Shown one piece after another: positions 50,421 to 59,083 of a stretch of 64,000 bases of DNA. Both the position numbers and the translations under genes were made by a program. The stretch lies in NCBI GenBank assembly GCA_017794945.1, contig CP051239.1, forward strand, positions 1,850,692 to 1,914,691, written 5' to 3'. Within the stretch, counting starts at the first letter, position 1. Every line of letters starts with the position of its first letter. The notes under the pieces are model-generated. The model was not told the origin of the DNA and made no database searches. It was given only the letters and a program-made list of their open reading frames with translations. Source of the DNA: Alcanivorax sp. (lineage in GTDB: Bacteria > Pseudomonadota > Gammaproteobacteria > Pseudomonadales > Alcanivoracaceae).

Positions 50421-53400
50421 ATGAATTTTTCACGCTTTTTCGTGGACCGACCGATCTTCGCGGCGGTGGTGTCCATCATTATCTTCGCGGTCGGGTTGAT
50501 CTCCATTCCCAACCTGCCCGTGAGTGAATACCCGGAAGTGGTGCCCCCCTCGGTGGTGGTGCGCACGGTTTACCCCGGCGCCAACCCCAAGGAAATCGCC
50601 GAGACCGTGGCCACGCCGCTGGAGGAATCCATCAACGGCGTGGAAGACATGATGTACTTCAAATCCGTGGCCGGCTCCGACGGCGTGCTGCAGATGACCA
50701 TCACCTTCCGCCCCGGCACCGACGCGGAAGACGCCACCGTGCGCGTGCAGAACCGGGTCAGCCAGGCGCTGGCGCGTCTGCCGGAAGCGGTGCGCCGCCA
50801 GGGCGTGACCACCCAGAAACAGTCGCCCACCTTTTTGATGGTGGTGCACCTGACCTCGCCGGACGGCCGTTACGACACCCTGTATTTGCGCAACTACGCC
50901 CGGCTGCATGTGAAGGACCGGCTGGCGCGGGTCCAGGGCGTGGGCGACGCCCAGGTGTTCGGCGGCGGCGACTACGCCATGCGTGCCTGGCTGGACCCGG
51001 CCAAGGTGGCCTCGCGGGGGCTTACCGCCAGCGATGTGGTGGGCGCCATGCGCGAACAGAACGTGCAGGTGTCCGCCGGCCAGTTGGGCGCCGAGCCGAT
51101 GCCCGACAGTGATTTCCTGACGCTGATCAATGCCCGTGGCCGGCTGCGCACCGTGCAGGAGTTTGGCGACATCGTGCTCAAAAGCGGCGAGGACGGCGAG
51201 ATCGTGCGGCTCTCCGACGTGGCGCGTCTGGAGCTGGGCGCCGGCGACTACACCCTGCGCGCGCAACTGGACGGCAAGGACGCGGTGGCCATCGGTATCT
51301 TCCAGGCCCCCGGCGCCAACGCTCTGGAAATCCGTGAGCAGGTGATCGGCATCATGGACGAGCTGGAGCCGCGTTTCCCGGAAGGGGTGGAATACGAAGC
51401 GGTCTATGACACCACCATTTTCGTCAGCGATTCCATCAAGTCGGTGATCAAGACGTTGCTGGAAGCGGTGCTGCTGGTGGTGCTGGTGGTGACCCTGTTC
51501 CTGCAGACCTGGCGCGCCTCGATCATTCCGTTGCTGGCGGTGCCGGTGTCGGTGGTGGGCACCTTCGGCGCGCTCTATCTGCTGGGCTACTCGATCAATA
51601 CCCTGACACTGTTCGGCCTGGTGCTGGCCATCGGCATCGTGGTGGACGACGCCATCGTGGTGGTGGAGAACGTGGAGCGCAACATCGAAGAGGGGCTGAC
51701 GCCGCTGGCCGCCGCCCACCAGGCGATGAAGGAAGTGTCCGGCCCGATCGTCGCCATCGGCCTGGTGCTGTGCGCGGTGTTCGTGCCGATGGCGTTTCTC
51801 GACGGCGTCACCGGGCAGTTTTACCGGCAGTTCGCGGTGACCATCGCCATCTCCACGGTGATCTCCACCATCAACTCGCTGACCCTGTCGCCGGCGCTGG
51901 CGGCCATGCTGCTCAAGCCCCACGACGCGCCCAAGGACCGGCTCACCCGGGTGATCGACGCCCTGTTCGGCTGGCTGTTCCGGCCGTTCAACCGCTTCTT
52001 CAATAAAAGCTCCAACAAGTACCAGGGCGCGGTGTCCCGGGCGCTGGGCAAACGCGGCGCGGTGTTCCTGGTGTATATCCTGCTGCTCACCGGCACCGGT
52101 GCCATGTTCCAGGTGGTGCCGCCGGGCTTTATCCCGATCCAGGACAAGCTCTATCTGATGGCCGGGGTGAAGCTGCCGGAAGGCGCGTCCTTGCAGCGCA
52201 CCGACGAACTGCTCAACGACGTGGTGGACATCGCCATGAGCACCGAGGGTGTGGAACACGCCATCGCGTTTCCCGGTTTGAACGCGCTGCAGTTCACCAA
52301 CACCTCCAACACCGGCGTGGTGTTCTTCCCGCTCAAGCCGTTCGACCAGCGCGAACGCAGCGCCTCCGAGATCAACGCGGAGATCAACCAGAAGATCAGC
52401 GCGTTGAAAGAGGGCCTGGCGTTCTCGTTCATGCCGCCGCCGATCCTCGGCCTGGGCAACGGCTCCGGGTATCAGCTGTTCATCGAGGACCGGGGCAATC
52501 TGGGTTACGGCGCGCTGCAGGACGCGGTCAACAATTTCCAGGGCGCGGTGGCGCAAACGCCGGGCATGGGCTTCCCGATCAGCAGCTACCAGGCCAACGT
52601 GCCGCAGCTCGACGCGGAAGTGGACCGGCTGAAAGCCAAGGCCCAGGGCGTGTCGGTGACGGAGCTGTTCGACACCCTGCAGACTTATCTGGGCTCCACC
52701 TACGTGAACGACTTCAACCGCTTCGGGCGCACCTGGCAGGTGATGGCCCAGGCGGACGCGCCGTTCCGCGAAAACGTGGAAGACATCGCCCGTCTGCGCA
52801 CCCGTAATGACCGTGGCGAAATGGTGCCGATCGGTTCCATGGTCACGCTCACGGAGACCTTCGGGCCCGATCCGGTGCTGCGCTACAACGGCTATCCGGC
52901 GGCGGACCTGGCCGGCGAAACCGACCCCACGGTGCTGTCCTCCGCCCAGGCCATGGCCGGCCTCACCGCGCTGGGCGAGGAAGTGCTGCCGCCGGGCATG
53001 GACTTCGAATGGACCGACCTGAGCTACCAGCAGGCCACCCAGGGCAACGCCGCGCTGGTGGTGTTCCCGCTCTCCATTCTGCTGGTGTTCCTGGTGCTGG
53101 CGGCACTGTACGAAAGCTGGACCCTGCCGTTGGCGGTGATCCTGATCGTGCCGATGTGCATGCTCTCGGCTTTGATCGGCGTGTGGTTCGCCGGCGGCGA
53201 CAACAACATCTTCGTGCAGGTGGGGCTGGTGGTGCTGATCGGGCTGGCCTGCAAGAACGCCATTCTGATCGTCGAGTTCGCCCGCGAGCTGGAGCTGCAA
53301 GGCAAAGGCACCGTGGAAGCGGCGCTGGAAGCCTGCCGTCTGCGGCTGCGCCCGATCATCATGACCTCGATCACCTTCACCGCCGCCGTGGTGCCGCTGG

Positions 53401-53615
53401 TACTGGGCAGCGGCGCCGGCGCCGAAGTGCGCCAGGCCCTGGGCACGGCGGTGTTCGCCGGCATGATCGGCGTCACCCTGTTCGGCCTGTTCCTGACGCC
53501 GGTGTTCTACGTCGCCCTGCGTAAGCTGGCCGGCGGCGGCCGGCCGGTGAGCCACCACGGTTCAACCATGGACGGCGAAGCGCACGGCCAGATTTCTGGA
53601 GGCAATCATGCATAA
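50421..53615 (+). CDS. RND multidrug efflux pump, MexF-like
   Basis: The 1,064-aa proton-driven pump starts MNFSRFFVDRPIFAAVVSII, as in MexF. It has the two large periplasmic loops and twelve helices of HAE1 transporters. LGLVLAIGIVVDDAIVVVENVERNI (core GIVVDDAIVVVENVER) carries the proton-relay aspartates of TM4. PPGFIPIQDKLYLM and GLACKNAILIVEFAREL (TM10 region) are further marks. GGAG nine bases upstream sets the start over an ATG at 50406. It exports hydrophobic drugs or solvents. It overlaps the outer-membrane gene by 8 bp. Confidence 0.95.
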   Translation: MNFSRFFVDRPIFAAVVSIIIFAVGLISIPNLPVSEYPEVVPPSVVVRTVYPGANPKEIAETVATPLEESINGVEDMMYFKSVAGSDGVLQMTITFRPGTDAEDATVRVQNRVSQALARLPEAVRRQGVTTQKQSPTFLMVVHLTSPDGRYDTLYLRNYARLHVKDRLARVQGVGDAQVFGGGDYAMRAWLDPAKVASRGLTASDVVGAMREQNVQVSAGQLGAEPMPDSDFLTLINARGRLRTVQEFGDIVLKSGEDGEIVRLSDVARLELGAGDYTLRAQLDGKDAVAIGIFQAPGANALEIREQVIGIMDELEPRFPEGVEYEAVYDTTIFVSDSIKSVIKTLLEAVLLVVLVVTLFLQTWRASIIPLLAVPVSVVGTFGALYLLGYSINTLTLFGLVLAIGIVVDDAIVVVENVERNIEEGLTPLAAAHQAMKEVSGPIVAIGLVLCAVFVPMAFLDGVTGQFYRQFAVTIAISTVISTINSLTLSPALAAMLLKPHDAPKDRLTRVIDALFGWLFRPFNRFFNKSSNKYQGAVSRALGKRGAVFLVYILLLTGTGAMFQVVPPGFIPIQDKLYLMAGVKLPEGASLQRTDELLNDVVDIAMSTEGVEHAIAFPGLNALQFTNTSNTGVVFFPLKPFDQRERSASEINAEINQKISALKEGLAFSFMPPPILGLGNGSGYQLFIEDRGNLGYGALQDAVNNFQGAVAQTPGMGFPISSYQANVPQLDAEVDRLKAKAQGVSVTELFDTLQTYLGSTYVNDFNRFGRTWQVMAQADAPFRENVEDIARLRTRNDRGEMVPIGSMVTLTETFGPDPVLRYNGYPAADLAGETDPTVLSSAQAMAGLTALGEEVLPPGMDFEWTDLSYQQATQGNAALVVFPLSILLVFLVLAALYESWTLPLAVILIVPMCMLSALIGVWFAGGDNNIFVQVGLVVLIGLACKNAILIVEFARELELQGKGTVEAALEACRLRLRPIIMTSITFTAAVVPLVLGSGAGAEVRQALGTAVFAGMIGVTLFGLFLTPVFYVALRKLAGGGRPVSHHGSTMDGEAHGQISGGNHA

Positions 53616-55029
53616 ATCCATTGTCCTGCTGACGGCTCTGGCGTGGCTTTCCGGCTGCGCCGTGGGGCCGGACTACCAACCGGTGGAACCGGAGGCGCCG
53701 GAGCGCTTCCTGGAGGCGCCGCAAGCGCCCGGCAACGCCGACGAGCAGCGCTTCTGGGCCGGTTTCGATGACCCGATGCTGGCGGGACTTATCCGCCAGA
53801 CCCTGGACGCCAACCGCGACCTGCGCGGCGCGCTGGCCCGCTACCAGCGCGCCGAGGCACTGCTGCGCGGCAGCCGTGCCGAGCAACTGCCGAATGTGGG
53901 TGTCTCCGCGTCCGCCGCCGAGCAGCACCTGGCGGATGTGGAACGCACGCCGCCGGGCGCCGGGGACGACCGTGTCGAGCTGTATCAGGCGGCGGCGGGG
54001 CTGAGCTGGGAACTGGATCTGTTCGGTCGCCTGCGCCGTGCCAGCGAAGCCCGGCGGGCCGAGTTGGGCGCCGCCGGTGCCGACCTGGCCGCGCTGCAGG
54101 TGGCGCTGGTCGGCCAGCTGGCCACCAGCTACTTCGAGCTGCGCGGCCTGCAGCAGCAACTGCTGGTGGCGCGCAGCAACGTGGACAACCAGCGCCAGTC
54201 CCTGGAGATCGTGCGCTCGCGGGTGGGCGCCGGACGCGGCACCGCGTTCGACGAGGTCCGCGCGGTATCGCAACTGGAAGCCACCCGCGCGGTGATCCCC
54301 GATCTGCAGGCGGCGGTGCGGGCGCGCATGTTCCGCATTGCCGTGCTCACCGGGCAGAACCCGGCGGCCCTGGTGGACGAGCTGGCGCCGCCGGCTCCGC
54401 TGCCGGAAAGCCTGCCGGTGATTCCGGTGGGCAGCCCCGGCGAGGTGCTGCGCCGCCGGCCCGACATCCGTGCCGCCGAGCGGCGCCTGGCCGCGGCCAG
54501 CGCCCGCATCGGCGTGGCCACCGCTGACCTGTTCCCGAGCTTCAGCCTGGACGCGCTGATCGGCTCGGTGGCCAGCGACAGCGGCGATCTGTTCAGCGCC
54601 GGCGCGGAAACCCGTCGGGTGGCGCTGGGCGTGGACTGGACCTTCCTGGACTTCGGCCGGGTGCGCAGCCGCATCGACGCCGCCGACGCGGACAGCCAGG
54701 CGGCCCTGGCCAACTATGAGCAGACCGTGTTGCTGGCGCTGGAAGAGACCGAAACCCAGCTGGTGCGCTACGCCCGCAGCCGCGAACGCAGCGAACGCCT
54801 GAGTGCCGCCACCGACGCCGCCGGCGAAGCCGCCGAGCTCGCCCGCACCCGTTACCGGCAGGGCTTTATCGGCTTCTTCGAAGTGCTCGCCGCCAAGCAG
54901 GAGCTGATCGACACCCGCGATGCCCTGATTGAAAGCCGCACCGCCGAGACCCTGGCCATGGTCAACATCTACCGGGCCCTAGCCGGCGCCCCCGGCGACG
55001 CCACACCCATCGCCTCGGCAAACGATTAA
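53608..55029 (+). CDS. outer-membrane efflux lipoprotein (OprM/OprN type)
   Basis: The 473-aa TolC-family protein has lipobox LSGC near residue 17 and AVGPDYQ following. It contains two OEP repeats with the long periplasmic alpha-helices (QVALVGQLATSYFELRGLQQQL and LALEETETQLVRYARSRERS). IPVGSPGEVLRRRPDIRAAERRL is the inter-repeat signature (RRRPDIRAAE). It completes the tripartite pump. A terminator follows the stop. Confidence 0.94.
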   Translation: MHKSIVLLTALAWLSGCAVGPDYQPVEPEAPERFLEAPQAPGNADEQRFWAGFDDPMLAGLIRQTLDANRDLRGALARYQRAEALLRGSRAEQLPNVGVSASAAEQHLADVERTPPGAGDDRVELYQAAAGLSWELDLFGRLRRASEARRAELGAAGADLAALQVALVGQLATSYFELRGLQQQLLVARSNVDNQRQSLEIVRSRVGAGRGTAFDEVRAVSQLEATRAVIPDLQAAVRARMFRIAVLTGQNPAALVDELAPPAPLPESLPVIPVGSPGEVLRRRPDIRAAERRLAAASARIGVATADLFPSFSLDALIGSVASDSGDLFSAGAETRRVALGVDWTFLDFGRVRSRIDAADADSQAALANYEQTVLLALEETETQLVRYARSRERSERLSAATDAAGEAAELARTRYRQGFIGFFEVLAAKQELIDTRDALIESRTAETLAMVNIYRALAGAPGDATPIASAND

Positions 55030-55064
55030 CCGAAAACGACGCGCTGATTCGTTTTCTTACCCCA

Positions 55065-55097
55065 GGGGCCAGGACGGCCCCCTTTTTTTTGGGGGCC
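55065..55097 (+). terminator. terminator of RND operon
   Basis: GGGGCC-AGGAC-GGCCCC followed by eight T. The T-run itself is the loop of a second dyad, GGCCCCC-T8-GGGGGCC (55076-55097). It lies 35 bp after the operon's last stop. Confidence 0.88.
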
Positions 55098-55113
55098 TTG
55101 AGGGAAGACGCTC

Positions 55114-55283
55114 TGTGGGAGCGGTTCTTGTGGGAGCGGGCCCCGCCCGCGAAAGGGAGCGCAGCTCCCGGCAAAGGTTGCCCCGCAGGATCCCAGAGCC
55201 TTCTCTAACGACAGCACAAACAGCGTTTCTGGAATCCCGCCGGCCGGCTGTGCCGGCCTTTCGCTTGCAGGCAAGCTCCCACA
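55114..55283. repeat. REP-bounded composite repeat, copy C (short cargo)
   Basis: The element contains a doubled left REP (TGTGGGAGCGG at 55114 and TGTGGGAGCGGGCC at 55130) and ends in GGCAAGCTCCCACA. Inside it keeps the shared module GGCAAAGGTTGCCCCGC found in copies A and B but lacks the TTTGGCCA hairpin. It lies between the RND operon and the convergent MarR gene. No ORF supported. Confidence 0.8.
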
Positions 55284-55309
55284 AGTCCGACTTCGTAGCG
55301 GAGCCTGTC

Positions 55310-55741
55310 CTAATGTTCGCGAAGGTTATCCAACATCCGATTACCAATCTCGATAAAAGTGTTCTGGTCTTTCTTATTAATGCCTTTGAGAAGCGTCTTT
55401 TTCACGTCGTCCTCGGCGTCCTTGATGCGAGCCATCAAACCCCGCCCCTTCTCGTTGAGCGACAGAAGCTGCGCGCGGCGATCTTCCGGGTCGGGCGTGC
55501 GCGTAATCAGCGCCATGCCCTCCAGCTCCTTAATCACCCGGGTGATCTGCGCCTTATCGCGGCCGGTGACACTGGCGATCTGCTGGGCGGTGCAATCGGG
55601 GTGGCGGCGAATCATATGCAGCAGGCGGATGTGCATGCCGTTCAGCGGCAGGTCGTAATCGCGCACCGCGCGCTTGGAGCTGACCTTGAATTGAAACGCC
55701 AGTTGCCAGAGCACCTGGCGAATATCGGGATCGTCGTTCAT
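55310..55741 (-). CDS. MarR family transcriptional regulator (second)
   Basis: The 143-aa regulator starts MNDDPDIRQVLW. Winged helix: CTAQQIASVTGRDKAQITRVIKELE and TPDPEDRRAQLLSLNEKG with the conserved D-x-R wing. It is divergent from the siderophore-interacting protein gene at 55831 across 89 bp containing two related candidate sites. The upstream frame to 55807 lies in these sites and is rejected. It is probably an autoregulator also controlling the flavoprotein. Ligand unknown. Confidence 0.9.
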   Translation of the reverse strand: MNDDPDIRQVLWQLAFQFKVSSKRAVRDYDLPLNGMHIRLLHMIRRHPDCTAQQIASVTGRDKAQITRVIKELEGMALITRTPDPEDRRAQLLSLNEKGRGLMARIKDAEDDVKKTLLKGINKKDQNTFIEIGNRMLDNLREH

Positions 55742-55785
55742 ATGGTTGACAACATCAACTAGTGAAATTATGGTTGATATTGTCC
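55741..55785. promoter_or_regulatory. paired candidate MarR sites between MarR and SIP genes
   Basis: TATGGTTGA occurs twice (55741-55749 and 55769-55777), 28 bp apart. The first leads into the dyad GTTGA-CAACA-TCAAC and the second into GGTTGATATTGTCCACC. Both lie in the divergent promoter region. Confidence 0.5.
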
Positions 55786-55830
55786 ACCAGTTAGACGGGC
55801 GCCACAAGCGCCACCATCATGAGGTAACCC

Positions 55831-56613
55831 ATGCCCAGACCCGCTCCCCGTATTCTGGAAGTGCTGCGCACCGAGAACGTCACCCCGAACATGAAACGGG
55901 TGGTGCTCGGCGGCGGCGATCTCAGCGACTTCCCGAAGAACCACGAAAGCGCCAACTTCAAACTGCTGATTCCCCGGCCGGGACAGACGGCGATCCCGCT
56001 GCCGCCGTTCGGCGACACGCCGACCGAGGAACGCCCCATTGTGCGTACCTACACCCTGCGACACTACGACCATGAACGCGGCGAAGTGGTGGTGGATTTT
56101 ATGATGCACGCCGACCACGGCCCCGCCTCCGGCTGGGCCGCCGCCGCCCGCCCCGGTGACCGCATCGGCTTCGCCGGGCCCGGCGCGCCCAAGTTCGTCG
56201 ACTTCGACGCCGACTGGTTCCTGCTCGCCGGCGATATGTCCGCGCTGCCCGCCATCGGCGCCAACGTCGAGCGCCTGCCCGCCAACGCCCGTGGCTACGC
56301 GGTGCTGGATATTCTCGACGACGCAGACCGGCAGGCCCTGCCGTTCCCGCCCGGCATGGAAGTGATCTGGCGGGTGAACCCCAACCCGGAACAGCCCGCC
56401 ATGGGCTGGGTGGATACCATCGTCGGGCTACCCTGGCTGGACGGCTCGCCGTCGGTCTGGGTGGCCGGCGAAAGCGGCGCGGTGCGCGCCGTGCGGCGCT
56501 ACCTGACCCAGGAACGCCAGATCGAACGCGGCCGCCTCTACGCCAGCGGCTACTGGCAGATCGGCCTCACCGAGGACCGCCACCAGCTCGAAAAGCGCAA
56601 AGAAAAGGGATGA
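55831..56613 (+). CDS. siderophore-interacting protein (SIP/ViuB-like ferric reductase)
   Basis: The 260-aa FAD-dependent NAD(P)H:ferric-siderophore reductase has the FAD motif RTYTLRHYD, and the NAD(P)H part contains FLLAGDMSALPAIGANVE. VWVAGESGAVRAVRRYL is the conserved C-terminal motif. It releases iron from imported siderophores in the cytoplasm. It is under the divergent MarR rather than an obvious Fur box. No siderophore synthesis or receptor gene is adjacent. Confidence 0.92.
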   Translation: MPRPAPRILEVLRTENVTPNMKRVVLGGGDLSDFPKNHESANFKLLIPRPGQTAIPLPPFGDTPTEERPIVRTYTLRHYDHERGEVVVDFMMHADHGPASGWAAAARPGDRIGFAGPGAPKFVDFDADWFLLAGDMSALPAIGANVERLPANARGYAVLDILDDADRQALPFPPGMEVIWRVNPNPEQPAMGWVDTIVGLPWLDGSPSVWVAGESGAVRAVRRYLTQERQIERGRLYASGYWQIGLTEDRHQLEKRKEKG

Positions 56614-56623
56614 TCTCGCAAAG

Positions 56624-56652
56624 TTGATGCGTGATGCGCATCACGGTATATT
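56624..56652 (+). promoter_or_regulatory. higBA promoter with palindromic operator
   Basis: TTGATG (56624-56629), 17 bp, TATATT (56647-56652) form a good sigma-70 promoter. The spacer holds the exact 14-bp palindrome GTGATGCGCATCAC (56631-56644), a likely HigA operator. The expected transcript start is at or next to the higB ATG (56659). Confidence 0.75.
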
Positions 56653-56658
56653 GAGCGC

Positions 56659-56937
56659 ATGATTAAGTCATTCCGCCACAAGGGACTGAAGCGGTTCTTT
56701 CATATCGGCAGTGTTGCGGGCATTCAACCCTCACACGCCAAACGTTTGCGTATGCAGCTGGCGGCGCTTGATACCGCAGTAGTTATTAGTGACGTGGATA
56801 TTCCCGGGTTCCACCTACACGCGCTTAAGGGGCATAAGAAAGGGCGATGGTCGATCCGGGTAAACGGCAATTGGCGTATTACTTTTGAGTTCAGGGATGG
56901 CAACGCTTACGTGCTTGATTACGAGGATTATCACTGA
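56659..56937 (+). CDS. higB: HigB-type toxin (RelE superfamily)
   Basis: The 92-aa RelE-fold mRNA interferase cuts mRNA at the ribosome. [14 protein letters not shown], the middle [26 protein letters not shown] (core [13 protein letters not shown]) and the ending YVLDYEDYH match HigB. It lies upstream of its antitoxin with a 1-bp overlap, the reversed order typical of higBA. The promoter predicts a leaderless or nearly leaderless mRNA, and no ribosome site precedes the ATG. Confidence 0.95.
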   Translation: MIKSFRHKGLKRFFHIGSVAGIQPSHAKRLRMQLAALDTAVVISDVDIPGFHLHALKGHKKGRWSIRVNGNWRITFEFRDGNAYVLDYEDYH

Positions 56938-57230
56938 TGACGATGCACAATCCCCCGCATCCCGGTGAGTTCATTAAAGAGGTCTATCTGGAGCCGTTCG
57001 GCGTCAGCGCCCGGCAGTTGGCCGTGAAACTGGCGGTGTCACCGTCCACCTTGTCCCGGGTATTGAAAGGCACCAGCGGCATCAGCCCCGAGATGGCGTT
57101 GCGGTTGTCGAAGGCCCTGGGAAGAACCCCCGAAAGCTGGCTGGCGCTGCAGCATGCGTACGATCTCTGGGAAGCCCGGCAGTCGATAGATCTCAACGCC
57201 GTTGAGCCGGTGGATTTCGATGCGGCCTGA
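56937..57230 (+). CDS. higA: HigA-type antitoxin (XRE family)
   Basis: The 97-aa antitoxin starts [18 protein letters not shown] (the PPHPGE opening of HigA). The helix-turn-helix [35 protein letters not shown] has the XRE pattern (core [10 protein letters not shown]). It neutralises HigB and with it represses the operon through the upstream palindrome. ATG 56937 overlaps the toxin stop; ATG 56943 is an alternative. Confidence 0.95.
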   Translation: MTMHNPPHPGEFIKEVYLEPFGVSARQLAVKLAVSPSTLSRVLKGTSGISPEMALRLSKALGRTPESWLALQHAYDLWEARQSIDLNAVEPVDFDAA

Positions 57231-57244
57231 AAGGCCGCGATTCG

Positions 57245-57688
57245 CTAGCCGCAGCACTTCTTGAACTTGCGGCCGCTGCCGCAGGGACAGGGGTCGTTGC
57301 GGCCGGGCCTGAACGGCGTGACGGTGTGCTCGCCGTCCAGATAAAACCAGTGGCCGTTCTCGCGCACAAAGCGGGAACGTTCCTCCAGCACCGCGAAGCC
57401 GTCGCCATCCCGGTGGGTGGCGCGGAAGTGCACCTGCCCCGCGTCGCCGTCCTGCTTCGCGTCGACGATCTCCAGGCCCAGCCATTGATCGTCGCCTTCC
57501 AGCGTCAGCTCGGCGGGCCGGGTATCCGGGTGCCAGCTGGCGCGGACATAGTCGGCGTCGTCGCGCACGAAAGCGCTGTAGCGCGAGCGCATCAGCGCCT
57601 CCGGGGAGGACGCCGGCTCGCCGTGATGCAGCGGCGCGCAGCAGTTTTCGTAGGGCAGGCCGGATTGGCAGGGGCAAGTGGTCATCAT
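57245..57688 (-). CDS. YchJ family SEC-C motif protein
   Basis: The 147-aa protein has two SEC-C zinc-binding motifs framing a YchJ core: [13 protein letters not shown] at the N-terminus and [14 protein letters not shown] at the C-terminus. Between is [24 protein letters not shown]. It is conserved and cytoplasmic, with no defined reaction. Tandem ATGs at 57688/57685 are both possible; the frame to 57703 starts with TTG and is not favoured. It converges on higA (14 bp). Confidence 0.92.
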   Translation of the reverse strand: MMTTCPCQSGLPYENCCAPLHHGEPASSPEALMRSRYSAFVRDDADYVRASWHPDTRPAELTLEGDDQWLGLEIVDAKQDGDAGQVHFRATHRDGDGFAVLEERSRFVRENGHWFYLDGEHTVTPFRPGRNDPCPCGSGRKFKKCCG

Positions 57689-57777
57689 GAATCCAAGCGC
57701 CAATTAAACGCTCAAGGTACCAGCAGTTCTGCCGATGTGGAATCGACTAGGAAGGGAACCTTAAAAGGAGGCGTTTG

Positions 57778-58380
57778 ATGAGGACCACGATTTTCATTTC
57801 CATCATTATCAGTATCGGGATATGGGTTGCCGCGGTATTGATCTTCTATGGCATTTTGCCGCTTCCCGTTGGTTGGGAGATTGGGCTGTCTTTTCCTGAA
57901 ACGACCAGTGAGGCAGGTGATTCACTGGTGGCTGTGGAGGGTATCTTTTCTTCCGTAGCAGTGGTTTTGGCTCTAATAGCAGTGTTGTTACAAGGTAGAG
58001 AGCTAAAGGCGTCCACATTCGCGCAGAGAGAACAAGCCGCCGCTCTACAAGTACAGTCATCGCAACAAATTGACGCGATAAAAATGCAGGCTCACTCTGT
58101 GCGCCTGCAGTTCCTGCTCTCCGAAGTTGAACGGCTCGGCAATATTGCAGATAAGACACGTAACGAAATTGAGGAATGTGACGATACTAAAGAGAAGAGA
58201 AAAAAGTGGGATCTGGTAAAGAATTCTCGACATAAACAAAACCGTTACCGAGAAGAATGTGAACAAGCAACCGTCGCGATGGAACACTTCCTGAAAGTAA
58301 AAGGAGCTCAGTCCCCAAGCGATGTCCAGAGAAGTTATGCCGTCGGCGAAGCGGTCATGGCTCAGCGAACTACAACTTAG
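57778..58380 (+). CDS. AT-rich membrane protein with coiled coil, unrecognised
   Basis: The 200-aa protein has two hydrophobic helices (about residues 5-26 and 54-72), then a long charged helix with heptad character (KASTFAQREQAAALQVQSSQQ...EEEC-DD-KEKRKKW). AGGAGG at good spacing fixes the ATG. Base composition is clearly lower in GC than the flanks, which suggests recent acquisition. The 3' end overlaps the convergent flavin reductase by 11 bp, and its last residues (AVGEAVMAQRTTT) return to host-like codons. No function proposed. Confidence 0.7.
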   Translation: MRTTIFISIIISIGIWVAAVLIFYGILPLPVGWEIGLSFPETTSEAGDSLVAVEGIFSSVAVVLALIAVLLQGRELKASTFAQREQAAALQVQSSQQIDAIKMQAHSVRLQFLLSEVERLGNIADKTRNEIEECDDTKEKRKKWDLVKNSRHKQNRYREECEQATVAMEHFLKVKGAQSPSDVQRSYAVGEAVMAQRTTT

Positions 58381-58993
58381 GGCGGTACATCTGGAAGAAC
58401 GTATCCGGGCTGATGCCGAAGTAATCCGCCGGGCCGCCGCCGCGCAGGATGGGCTCGGCGTCGGCGGTCTGGTAGACGCCGTCCTTGAGCAGATGCCGGG
58501 CGATGTGCACGCCCACCACCTCGCCGAAGACCATCCAGGTGTCGGTCTCGGTGCCGTCGGCGCCGGTGAGCCGCAGAATCTGGCTGAGCCGGCACTCGAA
58601 CGACACCGGCGTCTCCTTCACCCGGGGCACGCCGATCACCCGGGACGGCTCCGGCGTCAGCCCGGCCAGCTGGAATTCGTCCACCTCCGGGCCCACCGCC
58701 GCGCAGCTCTGGTTCATTGCCTCCGCCAGCGGCCGGGTGGCCAGATTCCAGCCGAACTCGCCGGTCTCCTCGATGTTCCGCACGCTGTCCTTGTACCCAA
58801 CGCTGGCGAAGCCCACCAACGGCGGCGTGTAGTTAAAGGCATTGAAGAAACTGTACGGCGCCAAGTTCAGCACCCCGTCCCGGCTACGCGAGGAAATCCA
58901 GCCGATCGGCCGGGGCGCCACCAAAGCATTGAACGGATCGTGGGCCAGCCCGTGGCCGGCGGAGGGTTCATAGAAGTGGATGTCAGTAGTCAT
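58370..58993 (-). CDS. flavin reductase family protein (FMN-binding split barrel)
   Basis: The 207-aa protein matches the flavin reductase-like domain: ALVAPRPIGWISSRSRDGVLNLAPYSFFNAFN (core RPIGWISSRS and NLAPYSFFN) and SFECRLSQILRL. Such proteins bind FMN and reduce flavin or act on small substrates. It lies between an AT-rich ORF and alkB, on the alkB strand, 90 bp downstream of it. It is not a rubredoxin reductase, and a role with AlkB is not shown. Confidence 0.88.
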   Translation of the reverse strand: MTTDIHFYEPSAGHGLAHDPFNALVAPRPIGWISSRSRDGVLNLAPYSFFNAFNYTPPLVGFASVGYKDSVRNIEETGEFGWNLATRPLAEAMNQSCAAVGPEVDEFQLAGLTPEPSRVIGVPRVKETPVSFECRLSQILRLTGADGTETDTWMVFGEVVGVHIARHLLKDGVYQTADAEPILRGGGPADYFGISPDTFFQMYRPKL

Positions 58994-59029
58994 TGAGCAA
59001 TGCTACTTGGGGCGGGCTATAACCGACAA

Positions 59030-59083
59030 GCGCGGGCCAGGCCCGCGCGTGAAGCTATCAACTGTCAATTATCAACTATCAAC
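59030..59083. repeat. heptamer-repeat and GC hairpin after alkB
   Basis: TATCAAC, TGTCAAT, TATCAAC, TATCAAC (59056-59083) are four consecutive 7-mers reaching the alkB stop codon. Beside them GCGCGGGC-CAG-GCCCGCGC (59030-59048) is an exact stem, a likely transcription end for the leftward alkB mRNA although it lacks a clear U-run. Confidence 0.55.

Noticed and set aside
50430-53558. 1,042-aa open frame on the minus strand
   Set aside because: It is wholly antisense to the MexF-like pump, is rich in His, Gln and Arg without domains, and results from GC-rich codon bias.
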